Origin: Anaerolineae bacterium
GTDB lineage: Bacteria; Chloroflexota; Anaerolineae; Aggregatilineales; Phototrophicaceae
Reading direction: 5' to 3'
Length of the DNA stretch: 64,000 nt
Assembly (NCBI GenBank): GCA_022843385.1
Contig: JALHNT010000016.1
Coordinates: forward strand, 62,001-126,000
The position numbers were made by a program, and so were the translations under genes. Shown in pieces: positions 1 through 9,695 of this stretch. How positions within the stretch are numbered: position 1 is the first letter of the stretch; each line of letters opens with the position of its first letter. The notes beneath the pieces are model-generated. The model worked only from the letters and a program-made list of their open reading frames with translations. It did not search any database and was not told the DNA's origin.

Positions 1-419
1 CCCGTTCGATGGGCTTCACCGTCATCAATGTTGATGATGCCGATATGAACGATCAGGTGAAAGCCTGGGCGGGTGGACGCGGCCCGCACGCCGTGCTGGT
101 GACGGTGACCAACGAGCCGGGGCTGAACATGGCCTTTGATCTGTGCGCCCCCGGCGGGACGGTGCTGCTCTACGGCCCGACCAAGCCGGAATATCGCTGG
201 CCGCTGAACACCAACCGGGTGCTGTTCCAGGAAATTAATATCAAGGGAACCTATTCGGCTGGCCCGTATGACACGCGGCGCACCCTGTCCCTGTTGCAGG
301 ATAAGCTGATCGATGCCAACCTGTTGATTACGCATCGATTTTCCATTGACGAAGCCGATAAAGCCTGGCACCTCACCAAAGCTGCCGGCGATTCTTTGAA
401 AGTGATGGTGGAACTCTGA
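1..419 (+). CDS. Zn-type alcohol dehydrogenase family protein, C-terminal part (5' truncated)
   Basis: The reading frame is open from the first bases of the window, so the N-terminal part lies upstream and the ATG at 9 is internal. The visible 138 residues are the end of the nucleotide-binding half of a medium-chain dehydrogenase: a cofactor-domain core with APGGTVLLYGP, then the C-terminal return to the catalytic domain ending in a GDSLKVMVEL strand. The stop overlaps the ATG of the next dehydrogenase by one base, so the two are translationally coupled and probably act on related substrates. Polyol or sugar-alcohol oxidation is inferred from the kinases downstream; the substrate cannot be read from this fragment. 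Confidence 0.8.
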   Translation, partial: RSMGFTVINVDDADMNDQVKAWAGGRGPHAVLVTVTNEPGLNMAFDLCAPGGTVLLYGPTKPEYRWPLNTNRVLFQEINIKGTYSAGPYDTRRTLSLLQDKLIDANLLITHRFSIDEADKAWHLTKAAGDSLKVMVEL

Positions 420-1468
420 TGGCACAGACGATGCGCGGTGTTTATTTCCTTGAACCGGGCAAGCTGGAAATGCGCGAAGTGCCGGTGCCAACGCCCGGCC
501 CCGGCGAGGTGGTCATCAAGGTCGAGTCGGCCACCACCTGTGGCACCGATCTGAAAGCCTACCGGCGTGGGCACAAACTCTTCAAGCCGCCTATGCCCTT
601 CGGTCACGAATACGCTGGGGTCATCAGCGCGGTGGGGGCGGGCGTCACCCGCTTCAAGGAAGGCGACGCGGTTGCCGGAACCAATGCGGCTCCCTGCAAC
701 CAGTGCTTCTACTGCAAACATGGCCGCCAGCAGCTATGCGTTGAATTGGAAGGGCGCTTTAACTTCGGTTCGTATGCCGAGTATCATCGCATCACCGAGC
801 CGATCGTGGCGCAGAATCTCTTTCACAAACCCGATCACGTCCCCTTCACCGAAGCCTCGTTCGTCGAACCACTGGGCTGTGCTGTGCTATGCGCCCAGTA
901 CAGCGATGTACAACTGGGCGATACGGTGGCGATCATCGGCGTCGGCGCGCAGGGCTTGATGCAGATTCAGCTCATGAAAGCGATGGGGGCCTCCAAAGTC
1001 ATCGCCATCGGGCGCGCCAAAGGACGCCTGGAACGCGCCAGTCAGGTGGGTGCCGATGTCCTGTTCAGCAGTCTGGATGGTGATCCGGTGCAGTTCGTTA
1101 AGGATCAGACCGGTGGATTGGGCGCGGATGTCGTCATCGAAGCGGCGGGCAGCGCCGACACCTGGACACAGGCGCTGCTGATGGCACGCAACGGCGGGAC
1201 GGTCATCCAGTTCAGCGGCTTGCCCGGCGGCACTCAGGTCAGCTTCGATGCCACCAAGCTCCACTACGGCGAGATCACTATGAAGGGTGTTTTCCATATG
1301 AACCCGCGCGCCGCCGAACTGGCGATGCAGATGCTCGCCACCGGCACAGTTACAGTCAAGCCGATCCTGGATGGGATTGCGCCGCTGTCGCAGGTCGAAG
1401 AGAGTCTGCTGAAGATGCAGCGCAGCGAAGTCATTAAGCTCGCTATCGTCCCCAGCCTGGCTGAGTAA
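419..1468 (+). CDS. Zinc-dependent medium-chain alcohol/polyol dehydrogenase
   Basis: A 349-residue protein of the usual size for the sorbitol/threonine dehydrogenase group. Catalytic-zinc motifs are CGTD near residue 41 and GHEYAG near 63. The structural-zinc loop is near 93-108 (CNQCFYCKHGRQQLC). The Rossmann glycine motif is GVGAQG near 174. Proteins of this group oxidise secondary alcohols with NAD(P)+ in the cytoplasm. It overlaps the preceding dehydrogenase by one base. A perfect hairpin at 1480-1501 follows and probably ends the transcript. The substrate is unknown; a polyol is plausible given the sugar kinases nearby. Confidence 0.9.
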   Translation: MAQTMRGVYFLEPGKLEMREVPVPTPGPGEVVIKVESATTCGTDLKAYRRGHKLFKPPMPFGHEYAGVISAVGAGVTRFKEGDAVAGTNAAPCNQCFYCKHGRQQLCVELEGRFNFGSYAEYHRITEPIVAQNLFHKPDHVPFTEASFVEPLGCAVLCAQYSDVQLGDTVAIIGVGAQGLMQIQLMKAMGASKVIAIGRAKGRLERASQVGADVLFSSLDGDPVQFVKDQTGGLGADVVIEAAGSADTWTQALLMARNGGTVIQFSGLPGGTQVSFDATKLHYGEITMKGVFHMNPRAAELAMQMLATGTVTVKPILDGIAPLSQVEESLLKMQRSEVIKLAIVPSLAE

Positions 1469-1479
1469 CCATAAGAACC

Positions 1480-1501
1480 GGGTGATGAGAAATCATCACC
1501 C
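1480..1501 (+). terminator. Hairpin terminator after the dehydrogenase pair
   Basis: A perfect 9-bp stem, GGGTGATGA (1480-1488) with TCATCACCC (1493-1501), closes a GAAA tetraloop 11 bases after the stop codon. Only a weak T-rich tail (TTGTT) follows, so termination may be partial. Confidence 0.6.
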
Positions 1502-1639
1502 TTGTTACAGTTTCCTCACACTCGCAGCCGGCTCGTCGCTGACTTATGTCCTATCGCCGGACTCTTCATTCGCTGCTGCTCATAACATCGGCTACAATAA
1601 AGAGAGTGTCCGGGAAGTTCATATCCGGGGGAATTTGCC

Positions 1640-4600
1640 GTGCGCCGCTTATTCATGTTCCTGCCTGTTGTCCTCATCAGCATTATTGTCCTGCTGGCCT
1701 CGGCGCGCCCCGCCTTGACCGAAACCAGCGTCGTCGATAGCAGTGGCGATGTCGGTCGTCAACCTGCCATCACGGTAATCAATGGATTGCCGGTCATCAG
1801 CTACTATGGTGCTTCTACCCAGCGCCTGAAGATCGCTCAGTGCCAGACCGTTGATTGTGCGACGGCGGATGTGCGCGATATGGACACGACGTCATTTAAT
1901 GGCTTATTTTCTGATATTACGTCCGTCGGCAACCGACCACTCGTTGCGTACATCAGTCAGGCGACACGTCTACCCTATGTTATGGCTTGCCTGAATGCTC
2001 CGTGTAGCCTTAATGTCAGTCGTTCTACCCTCGATACCGGCACCAATCTCGCGGACGGGTCGATTGCTGTGACCACTAACGGTACAGCAGTCTTTGTCGC
2101 TTATTATGACAATGGGGGTACGGGAGGTGCACTATCCTACATTTACTGTCAGGATTCTGACTGTGAGACTTGGTCTCCAAAGTTTATCGACTTTAATGTT
2201 GGTGCCGACCCTGGCTCTCACGTTGATATTGCCTTGATCGGGGGATTTCCGGTCATCAGTTACTTCGCTGGTAATGCTACTGCCCTCAAAGTCGCTCGTT
2301 GTCTAGACCTGAACTGTGATCAAGTGGATATTGCTCTGGTCGACTCCGACGGGGACGTTGGCTATTTTGCCGCGATGACCGTGATTGGCGGCCTTCCGGT
2401 TATCAGCTATTACGACCTGACCAATGGCGATCTGAAACTGGCTGCCTGTGGCAACGTCAATTGCAGCCAGGTGACAACAACGGTCGTCGACAGCCTGAAT
2501 AATGTTGGACAATATACCTCCATCACCAGCGTCGCCGGATTGCCTGTTATCAGCTACTTTGATGTCACCGCAACCAATCTGAAGATCGCTCGCTGCCAGT
2601 CAGTCGATTGCGCGACTGCCACGCTTTATACTGCTGATTCATCCGGCAATGTTGGCGCTGGGACGGCCATCACCCAGGTGGCGGGTGTGCCAGTTGTGGC
2701 CTATTATGATGCTGATAATGCTGATCTGAAAGTGTATAGCGACAATCCGCCGACGCTGGATACGAACAGTACCTTAACCGTTCCCGGCATCGTTGGTGCG
2801 CCGAACGTCATCAATACAACCCTGCTTTCGGCGAGCGATACCGAGGGGACGAATGCGCCGAATGCTTTGCCCAGCAGGACGCCACCAGTTTTTGTGACTT
2901 TATGGTTGAACACACCAATCCCAGAGGCAACGGTTGATGTTGTTCTTGCTCCAGCCGTCATTAACCCACAGTCCAGCGTCACCACTGACTACACCAACGA
3001 TCTGCTTTTCACCGTCGTGTCCGGCCCGACCAACGGTACACTCAGCCTGCCGACCACTTTCCGCCAGAGCGACATCGCCGCTGGACTGCTGACGTATACG
3101 CTCACCAACGCGCTGGCTACAACCGACAGCTTCAGCTTCACCGTTAGCGATTGGATCAACACGGTTGGTCCGTTCACCTTCAATATCAACCTGACAGCGA
3201 CGCCCACGCCCAGTGGTGTGACCTCCACGCGTACGCCAACAGCCACGCTGATCACCCCAACAGCCACGCCGATCACGCCGACGGATACGCCGACTGCCAC
3301 GCCAACCAATACCCATACGCCAACACTGACAGATACAGCGACTAACACGCCGACGTTCACTTTTACGCCCACCGATACGGCGACGAATACGTTTACCCCC
3401 ACTGCGACCTTCACGCCGAGTGAGACCTTTACCCCAACAGCGACCTTTACTCCAAGCGAGACCTTTACGCCAACAGCGACGTTCACACCCAGCGAGACCT
3501 TCACGCCGACCAATACCTTTACACCCAGCTTCACGCCAAGTGACACCTTCACGCCAACAGCGACTTTTACACCTAGCGAAACATTTACGCCGACGCCAAC
3601 CTTTACGCCAAGTGACACTTTCACACCGACGAATACATTTACGCCGACGTTCACCTTCACACCCACCGATACAGCGACCACTACGTTTACGCCGACGTTT
3701 ACCTTCACGCCCACCGATACAGCGACCACTACCAGTACCCCGACCAATACCAGCACGCCAACGGCGAGCTTCACACCGAGCAATACGCCAACACAAACGC
3801 TGATTCCATCCGCTACCGCAACGCAGGCGCTGCCGATCTATACCTCGAATCCTGCGCCGGGTTCGCTTATTTCGATCTCAGCTCAGCCCGGCCTGGCAGC
3901 GACAGGTTCGCTGCAAATCACCAATACTGGTGGTGGCACACTGACAATAGTGGGCATGAACCTGGCGGGTAGCTCGCAGATCTCGCTCATCTCGTCCAGC
4001 ACCTTCAGTCTGGGGACGGGCATCACACAGATTGTCTCAATCCAGTGTGCATCACCTACATCCGGTGGATTCACAGCAGTTTTACAGGTGTTCCACAATG
4101 CGCCGCTTGGAACGACAGCCACCTACAGCGTGGTCTGTAATGTCGGCGTGGCGCAGACGGTTGTGACAGCTACTCCAGTTGGCTTTGTCGCCAGCCCAAC
4201 GCCGCTGCCCCCCGGCGCCGCTTCGCCCATTCCACCGGCAGTTCCGCCCACCGGCAATGTGGTCGAAGTGCGCGGCCTTGCCATCCGCACCGGCCCGTAC
4301 CTCAATGCCACGCTAATGGGGGTGGCGCGTCCGGGGACGACCTATACCGTCGTGGCGCGCAACCTGGATGAAGGCGAGTTCACCTGGTATCTGATCCTCT
4401 TCGGCAGAAACCAGCAGGGGTGGGTCTCTGGACGCTACTTCCGCATTTCCGGCACGGAAAGTCTGGCACCATTCGCTGGCAGCATCTTCGATCAGATTGA
4501 TGGCTCGCCCGATGTCGGCGTCCGCGCCACCACCCGCGCCATCATCGACCTGCGCCCGCGTCCGACGGGCCGGATTCAGCCGATCGCCACCATCCCGATT

Positions 4601-4744
4601 GGCGTCGAGTTGATCGTGGTGGGGCGCACCGTACAGAATGGCGGGACCTTCTGGTTGCATGTCCGCTACGGCGACCTGATTGGCTGGATACCGGCGGCAC
4701 CCGTCACGCTGCGCGGGGATGTCACCTTACTGCCGGTTCGCTAA
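1640..4744 (+). CDS. Secreted surface protein: repeat head, Thr-Pro stalk, two SH3-type domains
   Basis: Starts at GTG with CCGGGGG about 9 bases upstream. Residues 1-28 form a signal peptide ([20 protein letters not shown]). Residues about 30-375 hold six or more repeats of roughly 55 residues with the signature GLPVISYYD and paired Cys of the form C..V.CA, which suggests a beta-propeller-like or lectin-like head. A beta-sandwich-like spacer follows, then a Thr/Pro stalk at about 520-715 built on the 12-residue unit [12 protein letters not shown]. After another beta domain, two bacterial SH3 domains occupy about 873-950 and 955-1030 ([25 protein letters not shown]). Such SH3 modules often bind cell-wall or surface polymers. 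The role is probably adhesion or sensing at the cell surface; no enzyme signature was seen. Confidence 0.75.
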   Translation: MRRLFMFLPVVLISIIVLLASARPALTETSVVDSSGDVGRQPAITVINGLPVISYYGASTQRLKIAQCQTVDCATADVRDMDTTSFNGLFSDITSVGNRPLVAYISQATRLPYVMACLNAPCSLNVSRSTLDTGTNLADGSIAVTTNGTAVFVAYYDNGGTGGALSYIYCQDSDCETWSPKFIDFNVGADPGSHVDIALIGGFPVISYFAGNATALKVARCLDLNCDQVDIALVDSDGDVGYFAAMTVIGGLPVISYYDLTNGDLKLAACGNVNCSQVTTTVVDSLNNVGQYTSITSVAGLPVISYFDVTATNLKIARCQSVDCATATLYTADSSGNVGAGTAITQVAGVPVVAYYDADNADLKVYSDNPPTLDTNSTLTVPGIVGAPNVINTTLLSASDTEGTNAPNALPSRTPPVFVTLWLNTPIPEATVDVVLAPAVINPQSSVTTDYTNDLLFTVVSGPTNGTLSLPTTFRQSDIAAGLLTYTLTNALATTDSFSFTVSDWINTVGPFTFNINLTATPTPSGVTSTRTPTATLITPTATPITPTDTPTATPTNTHTPTLTDTATNTPTFTFTPTDTATNTFTPTATFTPSETFTPTATFTPSETFTPTATFTPSETFTPTNTFTPSFTPSDTFTPTATFTPSETFTPTPTFTPSDTFTPTNTFTPTFTFTPTDTATTTFTPTFTFTPTDTATTTSTPTNTSTPTASFTPSNTPTQTLIPSATATQALPIYTSNPAPGSLISISAQPGLAATGSLQITNTGGGTLTIVGMNLAGSSQISLISSSTFSLGTGITQIVSIQCASPTSGGFTAVLQVFHNAPLGTTATYSVVCNVGVAQTVVTATPVGFVASPTPLPPGAASPIPPAVPPTGNVVEVRGLAIRTGPYLNATLMGVARPGTTYTVVARNLDEGEFTWYLILFGRNQQGWVSGRYFRISGTESLAPFAGSIFDQIDGSPDVGVRATTRAIIDLRPRPTGRIQPIATIPIGVELIVVGRTVQNGGTFWLHVRYGDLIGWIPAAPVTLRGDVTLLPVR
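3196..3800 (+). repeat. Degenerate tandem repeat encoding the Thr-Pro stalk
   Basis: About 600 bases of imperfect tandem units, mostly 36 bases long, encode T-F-T-P-S/T motifs. The repeat keeps all six frames open, so long apparent frames on the opposite strand here are artefacts. Copy number is likely to vary between strains. Confidence 0.8.
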
Positions 4745-4753
4745 TGCCTCATG

Positions 4754-4788
4754 ACAGGGATGGGTTCAATACTCATCCCTGTTTTTTT
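4754..4788 (+). terminator. Rho-independent terminator
   Basis: ACAGGGATG (4754-4762) pairs perfectly with CATCCCTGT (4774-4782) and runs straight into seven T residues. It lies 10 bases after the stop of the stalk protein. Confidence 0.9.
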
Positions 4789-4884
4789 ATCCTCTAACAG
4801 TTGACGCCTCTGCCAGCACCCGCTAATCTAAGCGGGTGCGGAGGCGTTGGTCTCATCAGCTTACCCAAAGAAAGAGAGAGTCTT

Positions 4885-5763
4885 GTGGATCAACTACTTC
4901 AGGCGATTCAGCAAAAGTACAACGTTTCTCAGGACGACGCCCAGAAGGTCGTCAACGCATTGGTAGTCGTCGAGAAACGCAAGCAAGCGCCTCCGGCCAT
5001 GCGCTCGATGGGCGGAGGCTCGGATGTCGATGATTCGCGCGGCCTGGTCGGCGACATCTTTGGTGCGCTCATGGGCGGTGGTGGTCAACCGGGCGGCAAC
5101 CAACCGGGCATGGCCGATGATGTGATGGGGCTGCTGGGCGGTCTGATGGGTGGTGGACAAAGTGGCGGTCAACCGGGTGGCAACCAACCGGGGATGGCCG
5201 ATGACGTGATGGGCTTGCTCGGCGGCTTGTTGGGCGGTGGACAATCGGGCAAACCGGGAGCCAATCAGCCTGGGATGGCCGATGATGTGATGGGCTTGCT
5301 GGGCGGACTGCTCGGCGGCGGTCAGGCTGGCGGCGGGCAGCAGCAGGCGGGCATGGGCAATCTGCTCGGTGGCTTGCTGGGCGGCGGACAGGGCGGTCAA
5401 CAGGCCGGCGGTACCGGTGCGCTGTTGGGCATCGTGATGGATCTGCTGACCAGCGGTGGCTCCAAACCGGGGCAGACCAATAGCATGAACGACATTGTGG
5501 GCAGTCTGCTGGGGGGCGGCGCGGGCAACCAGGACATCATGGGTCTGGTCGGCAGCCTACTGGGCGGTGGCGCTCAGACCGCGCAGTCTCAACCGAAGCC
5601 GCCAGCATCTCAGGGTGGCGGCAGCCTGATGGACAAGATTGATGATCTGGTCGGTGGCGATGATGATACCAAACCCAAGCCAAAACCGGATCATGGCAGC
5701 ATCGGTGATGCGCTCGGTAATCTGACAGCGGGCAAGAAGAAAAAAGGCAAAGGCCGCAAATAA
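4885..5763 (+). CDS. Glycine-rich repeat protein with DVMGLLGGLLGGGQ units
   Basis: A frame is open from TTG 4801, but the start is placed at GTG 4885 because AGAGAG at 4873-4880 is a good ribosome site and conserved-looking sequence begins there (VDQLLQAIQQKYNVSQDD). The first 50 residues are helical and charged. The middle carries three near-identical copies of a unit of about 28 residues (NQPGMADDVMGLLGGLLGGG) followed by degenerate copies. The C-terminus is highly basic (GKKKKGKGRK). No signal peptide or membrane segment was seen. The layout resembles small scaffold or DUF937-like Gly-rich proteins, but no function can be assigned. Confidence 0.65.
   Translation: MDQLLQAIQQKYNVSQDDAQKVVNALVVVEKRKQAPPAMRSMGGGSDVDDSRGLVGDIFGALMGGGGQPGGNQPGMADDVMGLLGGLMGGGQSGGQPGGNQPGMADDVMGLLGGLLGGGQSGKPGANQPGMADDVMGLLGGLLGGGQAGGGQQQAGMGNLLGGLLGGGQGGQQAGGTGALLGIVMDLLTSGGSKPGQTNSMNDIVGSLLGGGAGNQDIMGLVGSLLGGGAQTAQSQPKPPASQGGGSLMDKIDDLVGGDDDTKPKPKPDHGSIGDALGNLTAGKKKKGKGRK
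5085..5400 (+). repeat. In-gene tandem repeats, Gly-rich units
   Basis: Three copies of an 80-90-base unit begin near 5089, 5177 and 5259, each encoding NQPGMADDVMGLLGG, followed by shorter GLLGGGQ echoes. They are near-identical at DNA level, consistent with recent duplication or copy-number slippage. Confidence 0.75.
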
Positions 5764-5777
5764 TCGGTATGATGGGG

Positions 5778-5803
5778 AGGGCATGGTCGATCATGCCCTT
5801 TTT
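5778..5803 (+). terminator. Rho-independent terminator
   Basis: AGGGCATG (5778-5785) pairs with CATGCCCT (5792-5799) across a six-base loop and ends in a T run. It lies 15 bases after the Gly-rich gene. Confidence 0.85.
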
Positions 5804-5823
5804 GTTCTGCAGAAATATGAATC

Positions 5824-7257
5824 ATGACGAACTTAATCGCAATTGATTTGGGCAACGAATCCGGCCGCGTGATGCAGGTCAGCTTCGATGGACAGCACAT
5901 TGTTGCGGCTGAAGTTTATCGCTTCCCCAACCATCCGGTCACAGTCAATGGAGCGCTGACCTGGGATGTGCTGCGGCTGTGGCACGAAGTCCAGCAGGGA
6001 TTGACCCAGGCCATGCGCCTGCCGCTGGATGGCATCGCCGTCGATTCGTTTGGCGTTGACTTTGGCCTGCTTGATGGGCGGGGGCATCTGGTCGCCAATC
6101 CGGTGCATATGCGCGACAGTCGCACCGAAGGCATGTTGGACTGGGTGCTGGAACGTATCCCGCGCCAGACCTTGTTCGAGCGCACCGGTGGCATCGGCTT
6201 CTACATCATCAATACGCTCTACCAACTGGTCGCCATTCAACAGCAGTCGCCCTGGCAGCTCGATGCGGCGCGGACTCTGCTGACCATGCCTAATCTGATG
6301 AACTTCTGGCTGACCGGCGAGCGCCTGTCTGAATTCACTCATACCACGACGACTCAGTGCTACAACCCGCTGGCTGGCGATTGGGATTGGCTGACGCTGG
6401 AGACGCTGGGGCTGCCGCAAGCGATTTTCCCGCCAGTAGTTCATCCCGGTCGTGAGATCGGTCGTTACCAGCAGATACCAGTCTATGCGGTTGCCACTCA
6501 TGACACCGGCAGCGCGGTTGTCGCTGTGCCGGCTGAAACGCCCCATTACGCCTACATCAGCAGCGGCACCTGGAGCCTGATGGGCATCGAAACCCGCCAG
6601 CCGCTCACCAGTCCGGCAGCGCTGGCAGCCAACCTGACCAGCGAGGGCGGCGCGTTCGGCACGTTCCGTCCGCTAAAGATGGTGATGGGATTGTGGTTGG
6701 TGCAGCAGTGCCGGGCGTTGTGGGCGGGGCAGGGCATCAATATTGATTACGACTCGCTGCTGCGGCAGGCCGCCGACTCCGCGCCCTTTGCCGCTTTCAT
6801 CGACCCGGACGATGCTTCATTCTTCTCTCCCGGTGACATGCCAGCCCGCATCCGGGCGTTCTGTCAGCGCAGCGGCCAACTATCACCGGATGGGGTAGGG
6901 GCGGTGCTGCGCTGCATCTTTGAAAGTCTGGCGCTCAAGTATCGGATGGTGCTGGAGCAGATCATCGCCGTCAGCGGTCAGCCGGTTGAAGTCATTCATA
7001 TCGTCGGCGGCGGGTCACAGAATCCGCTGCTGTGCCAGATGACCGCCAATGCCACCGGGCATCCGGTGCTGGCCGGGCCGGTTGAAGCCACTGCCCTGGG
7101 CAATGGTCTGGTACAGCTCATCGCACGCGGCGAACTGCGCGACCTTGCCCAGGCGCGGGATGTCGTCCGCGCCAGCTTTCCACCCAACCGCTATAAGCCG
7201 CAGTCTACATCAGCCTGGGACGAAGCCTACGGTCGCTTCTGTCAGTTCGTCGTCTGA
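5824..7257 (+). CDS. rhaB: Rhamnulokinase-like FGGY sugar kinase
   Basis: A 477-residue FGGY kinase. The N-terminal phosphate-binding segment IDLGNESGRVM, the HRFPN-like segment YRFPNHPV and the WDVLRLWHEV helix are typical of RhaB, which phosphorylates L-rhamnulose at O1. The second half carries the ATP-site motif HIVGGGSQNPLLCQ near residue 395 and VEATALGN near 422. It stops one base before the ATG of the DUF429-like gene, so the two are co-transcribed. No rhamnose isomerase or aldolase gene is in the window, so another ketose or deoxy-ketose substrate remains possible. Confidence 0.8.
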   Translation: MTNLIAIDLGNESGRVMQVSFDGQHIVAAEVYRFPNHPVTVNGALTWDVLRLWHEVQQGLTQAMRLPLDGIAVDSFGVDFGLLDGRGHLVANPVHMRDSRTEGMLDWVLERIPRQTLFERTGGIGFYIINTLYQLVAIQQQSPWQLDAARTLLTMPNLMNFWLTGERLSEFTHTTTTQCYNPLAGDWDWLTLETLGLPQAIFPPVVHPGREIGRYQQIPVYAVATHDTGSAVVAVPAETPHYAYISSGTWSLMGIETRQPLTSPAALAANLTSEGGAFGTFRPLKMVMGLWLVQQCRALWAGQGINIDYDSLLRQAADSAPFAAFIDPDDASFFSPGDMPARIRAFCQRSGQLSPDGVGAVLRCIFESLALKYRMVLEQIIAVSGQPVEVIHIVGGGSQNPLLCQMTANATGHPVLAGPVEATALGNGLVQLIARGELRDLAQARDVVRASFPPNRYKPQSTSAWDEAYGRFCQFVV

Positions 7258-8070
7258 ATGTCGCGGATTTTCGGCATTGATTTCACCAGCGCGCCCAACC
7301 CGCGCAAGCCGATCACCTGCGCTGTTTGTGATTTTGCCGAAGGCGAACTCCACTTACTCCACATCCAACGACTGACGAGCTTTGCCGCGTTCGAGTCACT
7401 GCTGGGTCAACCCGGCCCCTGGATCGCTGGCTTTGATTTTCCTTTCAGCCAACCGCGCTCGCTGATCGAACGCCTCGCCTGGCCGACCGAATGGGCCGCG
7501 CTGGTGGAGTGGATTGCCGTGCTGGGCAAAGGTGGGTTTGAACAGGCCATCTATCAGGATATGTCGGAGCGCTCGGCTGGTGATAAGCTCCAGCGCCGCG
7601 CTACTGATCGGATCGCTGGCTCGATCAGCCCGATGAATCTCAATTATGTGCCGGTGGGGAAGATGTTCTGGCAGGGTGCGCCGCGTCTGCTCCGTGCGGG
7701 ATTGAGCCTGCCCGCGCATGGCATCACCGGCGATGAGCGAGTGGCGCTCGAAGTCTATCCGGGGCTGCTGGTTCGTAATCTGATCGGGCGTTCCAGCTAC
7801 AAGAATGACTCATCGACGGATCTGAAGGCCACCCGCGCTCATGTGCTGGATCGGCTCCTCTCACCGGCCTTCACCGAGCGCTATAAGCTGCGCCCCACCT
7901 GGGAAGCGGACTTTGCGGAGGCGGCTGTACACGATTTATCCGGCGATACGCTGGATGCGCTGCTGTGCGCCGTACAGGCCGCCTGGGCATCGACTCAACC
8001 GAATTGGGCCATTCCACCAGCGGTTGATCCGCTCGAAGGCTGGATCATCGATCCAGCTACGGTGATATAA
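7258..8070 (+). CDS. DUF429-like predicted nuclease-fold protein
   Basis: 270 residues beginning directly after the stop of the kinase gene. It opens with an RNase-H-like first strand (IFGIDFTSAPNPRKP), continues with WIAGFDFPFSQPR and VALEVYPGLLVRN, and ends with an acidic DTLDALLCAVQAAWA helix. These are the spaced acidic positions expected in the DUF429 family, whose biochemical role is unknown. It is probably cytoplasmic. Its link to the sugar kinase is by position only. Confidence 0.6.
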   Translation: MSRIFGIDFTSAPNPRKPITCAVCDFAEGELHLLHIQRLTSFAAFESLLGQPGPWIAGFDFPFSQPRSLIERLAWPTEWAALVEWIAVLGKGGFEQAIYQDMSERSAGDKLQRRATDRIAGSISPMNLNYVPVGKMFWQGAPRLLRAGLSLPAHGITGDERVALEVYPGLLVRNLIGRSSYKNDSSTDLKATRAHVLDRLLSPAFTERYKLRPTWEADFAEAAVHDLSGDTLDALLCAVQAAWASTQPNWAIPPAVDPLEGWIIDPATVI

Positions 8071-8078
8071 CCCAGATG

Positions 8079-8194
8079 ATTTGGGATAAAATTGGGATAT
8101 AAATGACTGTCCAGGGCATGAAATCAGGAGCGAAATGCTCTCTTGTTTTGGCGTAAGTCTTATCGCAAGCGATGCTGTGCAATTTGGGATAAAA
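8079..8194. repeat. Pair of 13-bp direct repeats in a convergent gap
   Basis: ATTTGGGATAAAA occurs at 8079-8091 and again at 8182-8194 in the 142-bp gap between the converging DUF429-like gene and the amidase. No terminator-type hairpin was recognised. Its significance is unknown. Confidence 0.5.
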
Positions 8195-8212
8195 CAGTCA
8201 TGTCATCTGATG

Positions 8213-9613
8213 TCAGTCTGCATTGATCGGTGGTCGTCGCAGATGCCAATCGGTCGCCTGCTCATAGGCATACGCCGCTCGCAGCACATCCAGTTCGTTC
8301 CAGGCGCGTCCAGCGATCTGCAATCCGATGGGCAGCCCATCAGCCGTGAAGCCGCAGGGCAGCGAAATCGTTGGAGCACCGACCATATTGAACGGCGCAG
8401 TCGTATACGACAGGCTGGCTCTGGCCTGTTCAACCGCGGCAGCATCATCAAAACGGACGGCGGGCATCCGCAGCGTCGGCGTGATGACGACATCCACCTC
8501 GCGGAAAAGCTGTTCAAACTGGTGCCGTAGAACAACCTGTGACCGGCGGGCGTTGGAATAATCGGCGCTGGAAATCCCCAGTCCTAGCTTCAAACGCCCC
8601 AAGACATCTGCGCCAAAATCATGCGGTTGGCTGGCGATGCGCTCGGCATGAAAGGCGGCGGCATCCACCGAGACGATCACACGGCTGGTCTGCACCGTTT
8701 CGGCCATGAACCCCAGGTCAATTGGCTGCACCACTGCTCCCAGCCGGGTGAAGACCGCACCGACCTGTTCAAAGGCTGCCAGCGTCTCGTCATCGACATC
8801 GGTGAAAAAGCTGTCTTGGGCAATGCCGATTCGCATCCCCTGAAAGCCATGCGTGAGTTCCTGGACAAAGGCTGCCGGTTGTGACGGCAGCGCGAACGGA
8901 TCAGCCGCATCATAACCTTCGATGGCCTCCAGCAGCCGCGCCACATCCGCTACCCGCCGCGCCATCGGCCCGGCATGATCGAGGGTATAGCTCAAGGGAA
9001 TGACGCCGCGCACACTGATGCGCCCATAGGTCGGCTTCATTCCAACCACGCCGCACCAGGCCGCCGGTATGCGGATCGATCCGCGCGTGTCGCTGCCCAT
9101 TGCCCCCATGCACATCTCGGCCGCCAGCGCCGCCCCCGATCCACCCGATGACCCGCCGGGTGAACGCGCCACATCCCAGGGATTATGGCAAAAACCATAA
9201 TGAGGATTGTCGGTCAGCACCCCCAGCGCGATCTCGTGCAGGTTCAGCTTGCCCAGGATGACCGCGCCCGCCGCCTTGAGCTTCTCGACCACAAAACCAT
9301 CGCGCTCCGGGATGTTATTTCGCCAGAAAGCGGTTCCGGCTGTAGTGACGACTCCGGCCGTTTCAAACAGGTCTTTCAGCCCAATCGGGATGCCGTGCAG
9401 CGCCCCGCGATGCTCCCCGCGCATGACCTCGGCTTCGGCCTGTCGCGCCTGTTGCAGCGCTTGCTCCGCTGTAATCGTGATATAGGCATTGATCTGCGGA
9501 TTCAACGCCTCCATCCGCCCCAGATGGGCTTTGACCAGTTCGACCGGTGAAAGCCGACGCTCGGCAATCAGTTGGCTGGCTTCGGTGATCGTCAGGCGTG
9601 TGAGTTCGTTCAT
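8213..9613 (-). CDS. Amidase-signature family amidohydrolase
   Basis: A 466-residue protein with the full Ser-cisSer-Lys apparatus of the amidase signature family: GIPIGLKDLF near residue 76 (catalytic Lys), GGSSGGSGAA near 153 (cis-Ser) and GSDTRGSIR near 175 (nucleophilic Ser in the TRGSIR loop). Family members hydrolyse small amides. Its size is close to GatA, but the GatB and GatC partners are absent and the C-terminal half is divergent, so a stand-alone catabolic amidase is more likely. It lies 83 bases behind the E2 gene on the same strand and could be the last gene of that unit. Confidence 0.85.
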   Translation of the reverse strand: MNELTRLTITEASQLIAERRLSPVELVKAHLGRMEALNPQINAYITITAEQALQQARQAEAEVMRGEHRGALHGIPIGLKDLFETAGVVTTAGTAFWRNNIPERDGFVVEKLKAAGAVILGKLNLHEIALGVLTDNPHYGFCHNPWDVARSPGGSSGGSGAALAAEMCMGAMGSDTRGSIRIPAAWCGVVGMKPTYGRISVRGVIPLSYTLDHAGPMARRVADVARLLEAIEGYDAADPFALPSQPAAFVQELTHGFQGMRIGIAQDSFFTDVDDETLAAFEQVGAVFTRLGAVVQPIDLGFMAETVQTSRVIVSVDAAAFHAERIASQPHDFGADVLGRLKLGLGISSADYSNARRSQVVLRHQFEQLFREVDVVITPTLRMPAVRFDDAAAVEQARASLSYTTAPFNMVGAPTISLPCGFTADGLPIGLQIAGRAWNELDVLRAAYAYEQATDWHLRRPPINAD

Positions 9614-9695
9614 GCTGTCCTGCCTGTCTGAAAAACGAAAGAGGTGGTGTTTATTCTGTCTACCGCTCTCGCGTTGGCGGGGTTATGCCGCTAAT

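Noticed and set aside
2900-3796. Long minus-strand open frames opposite the Thr-Pro stalk
   Set aside because: They are products of the tandem repeat (V-G-V or R-R-K runs), with no start context; the plus-strand gene is clear.
8213-9613. GatA subunit of the Asp/Glu-tRNA amidotransferase
   Set aside because: No GatB/GatC genes nearby and a divergent C-terminal half; called only as an amidase-signature enzyme.
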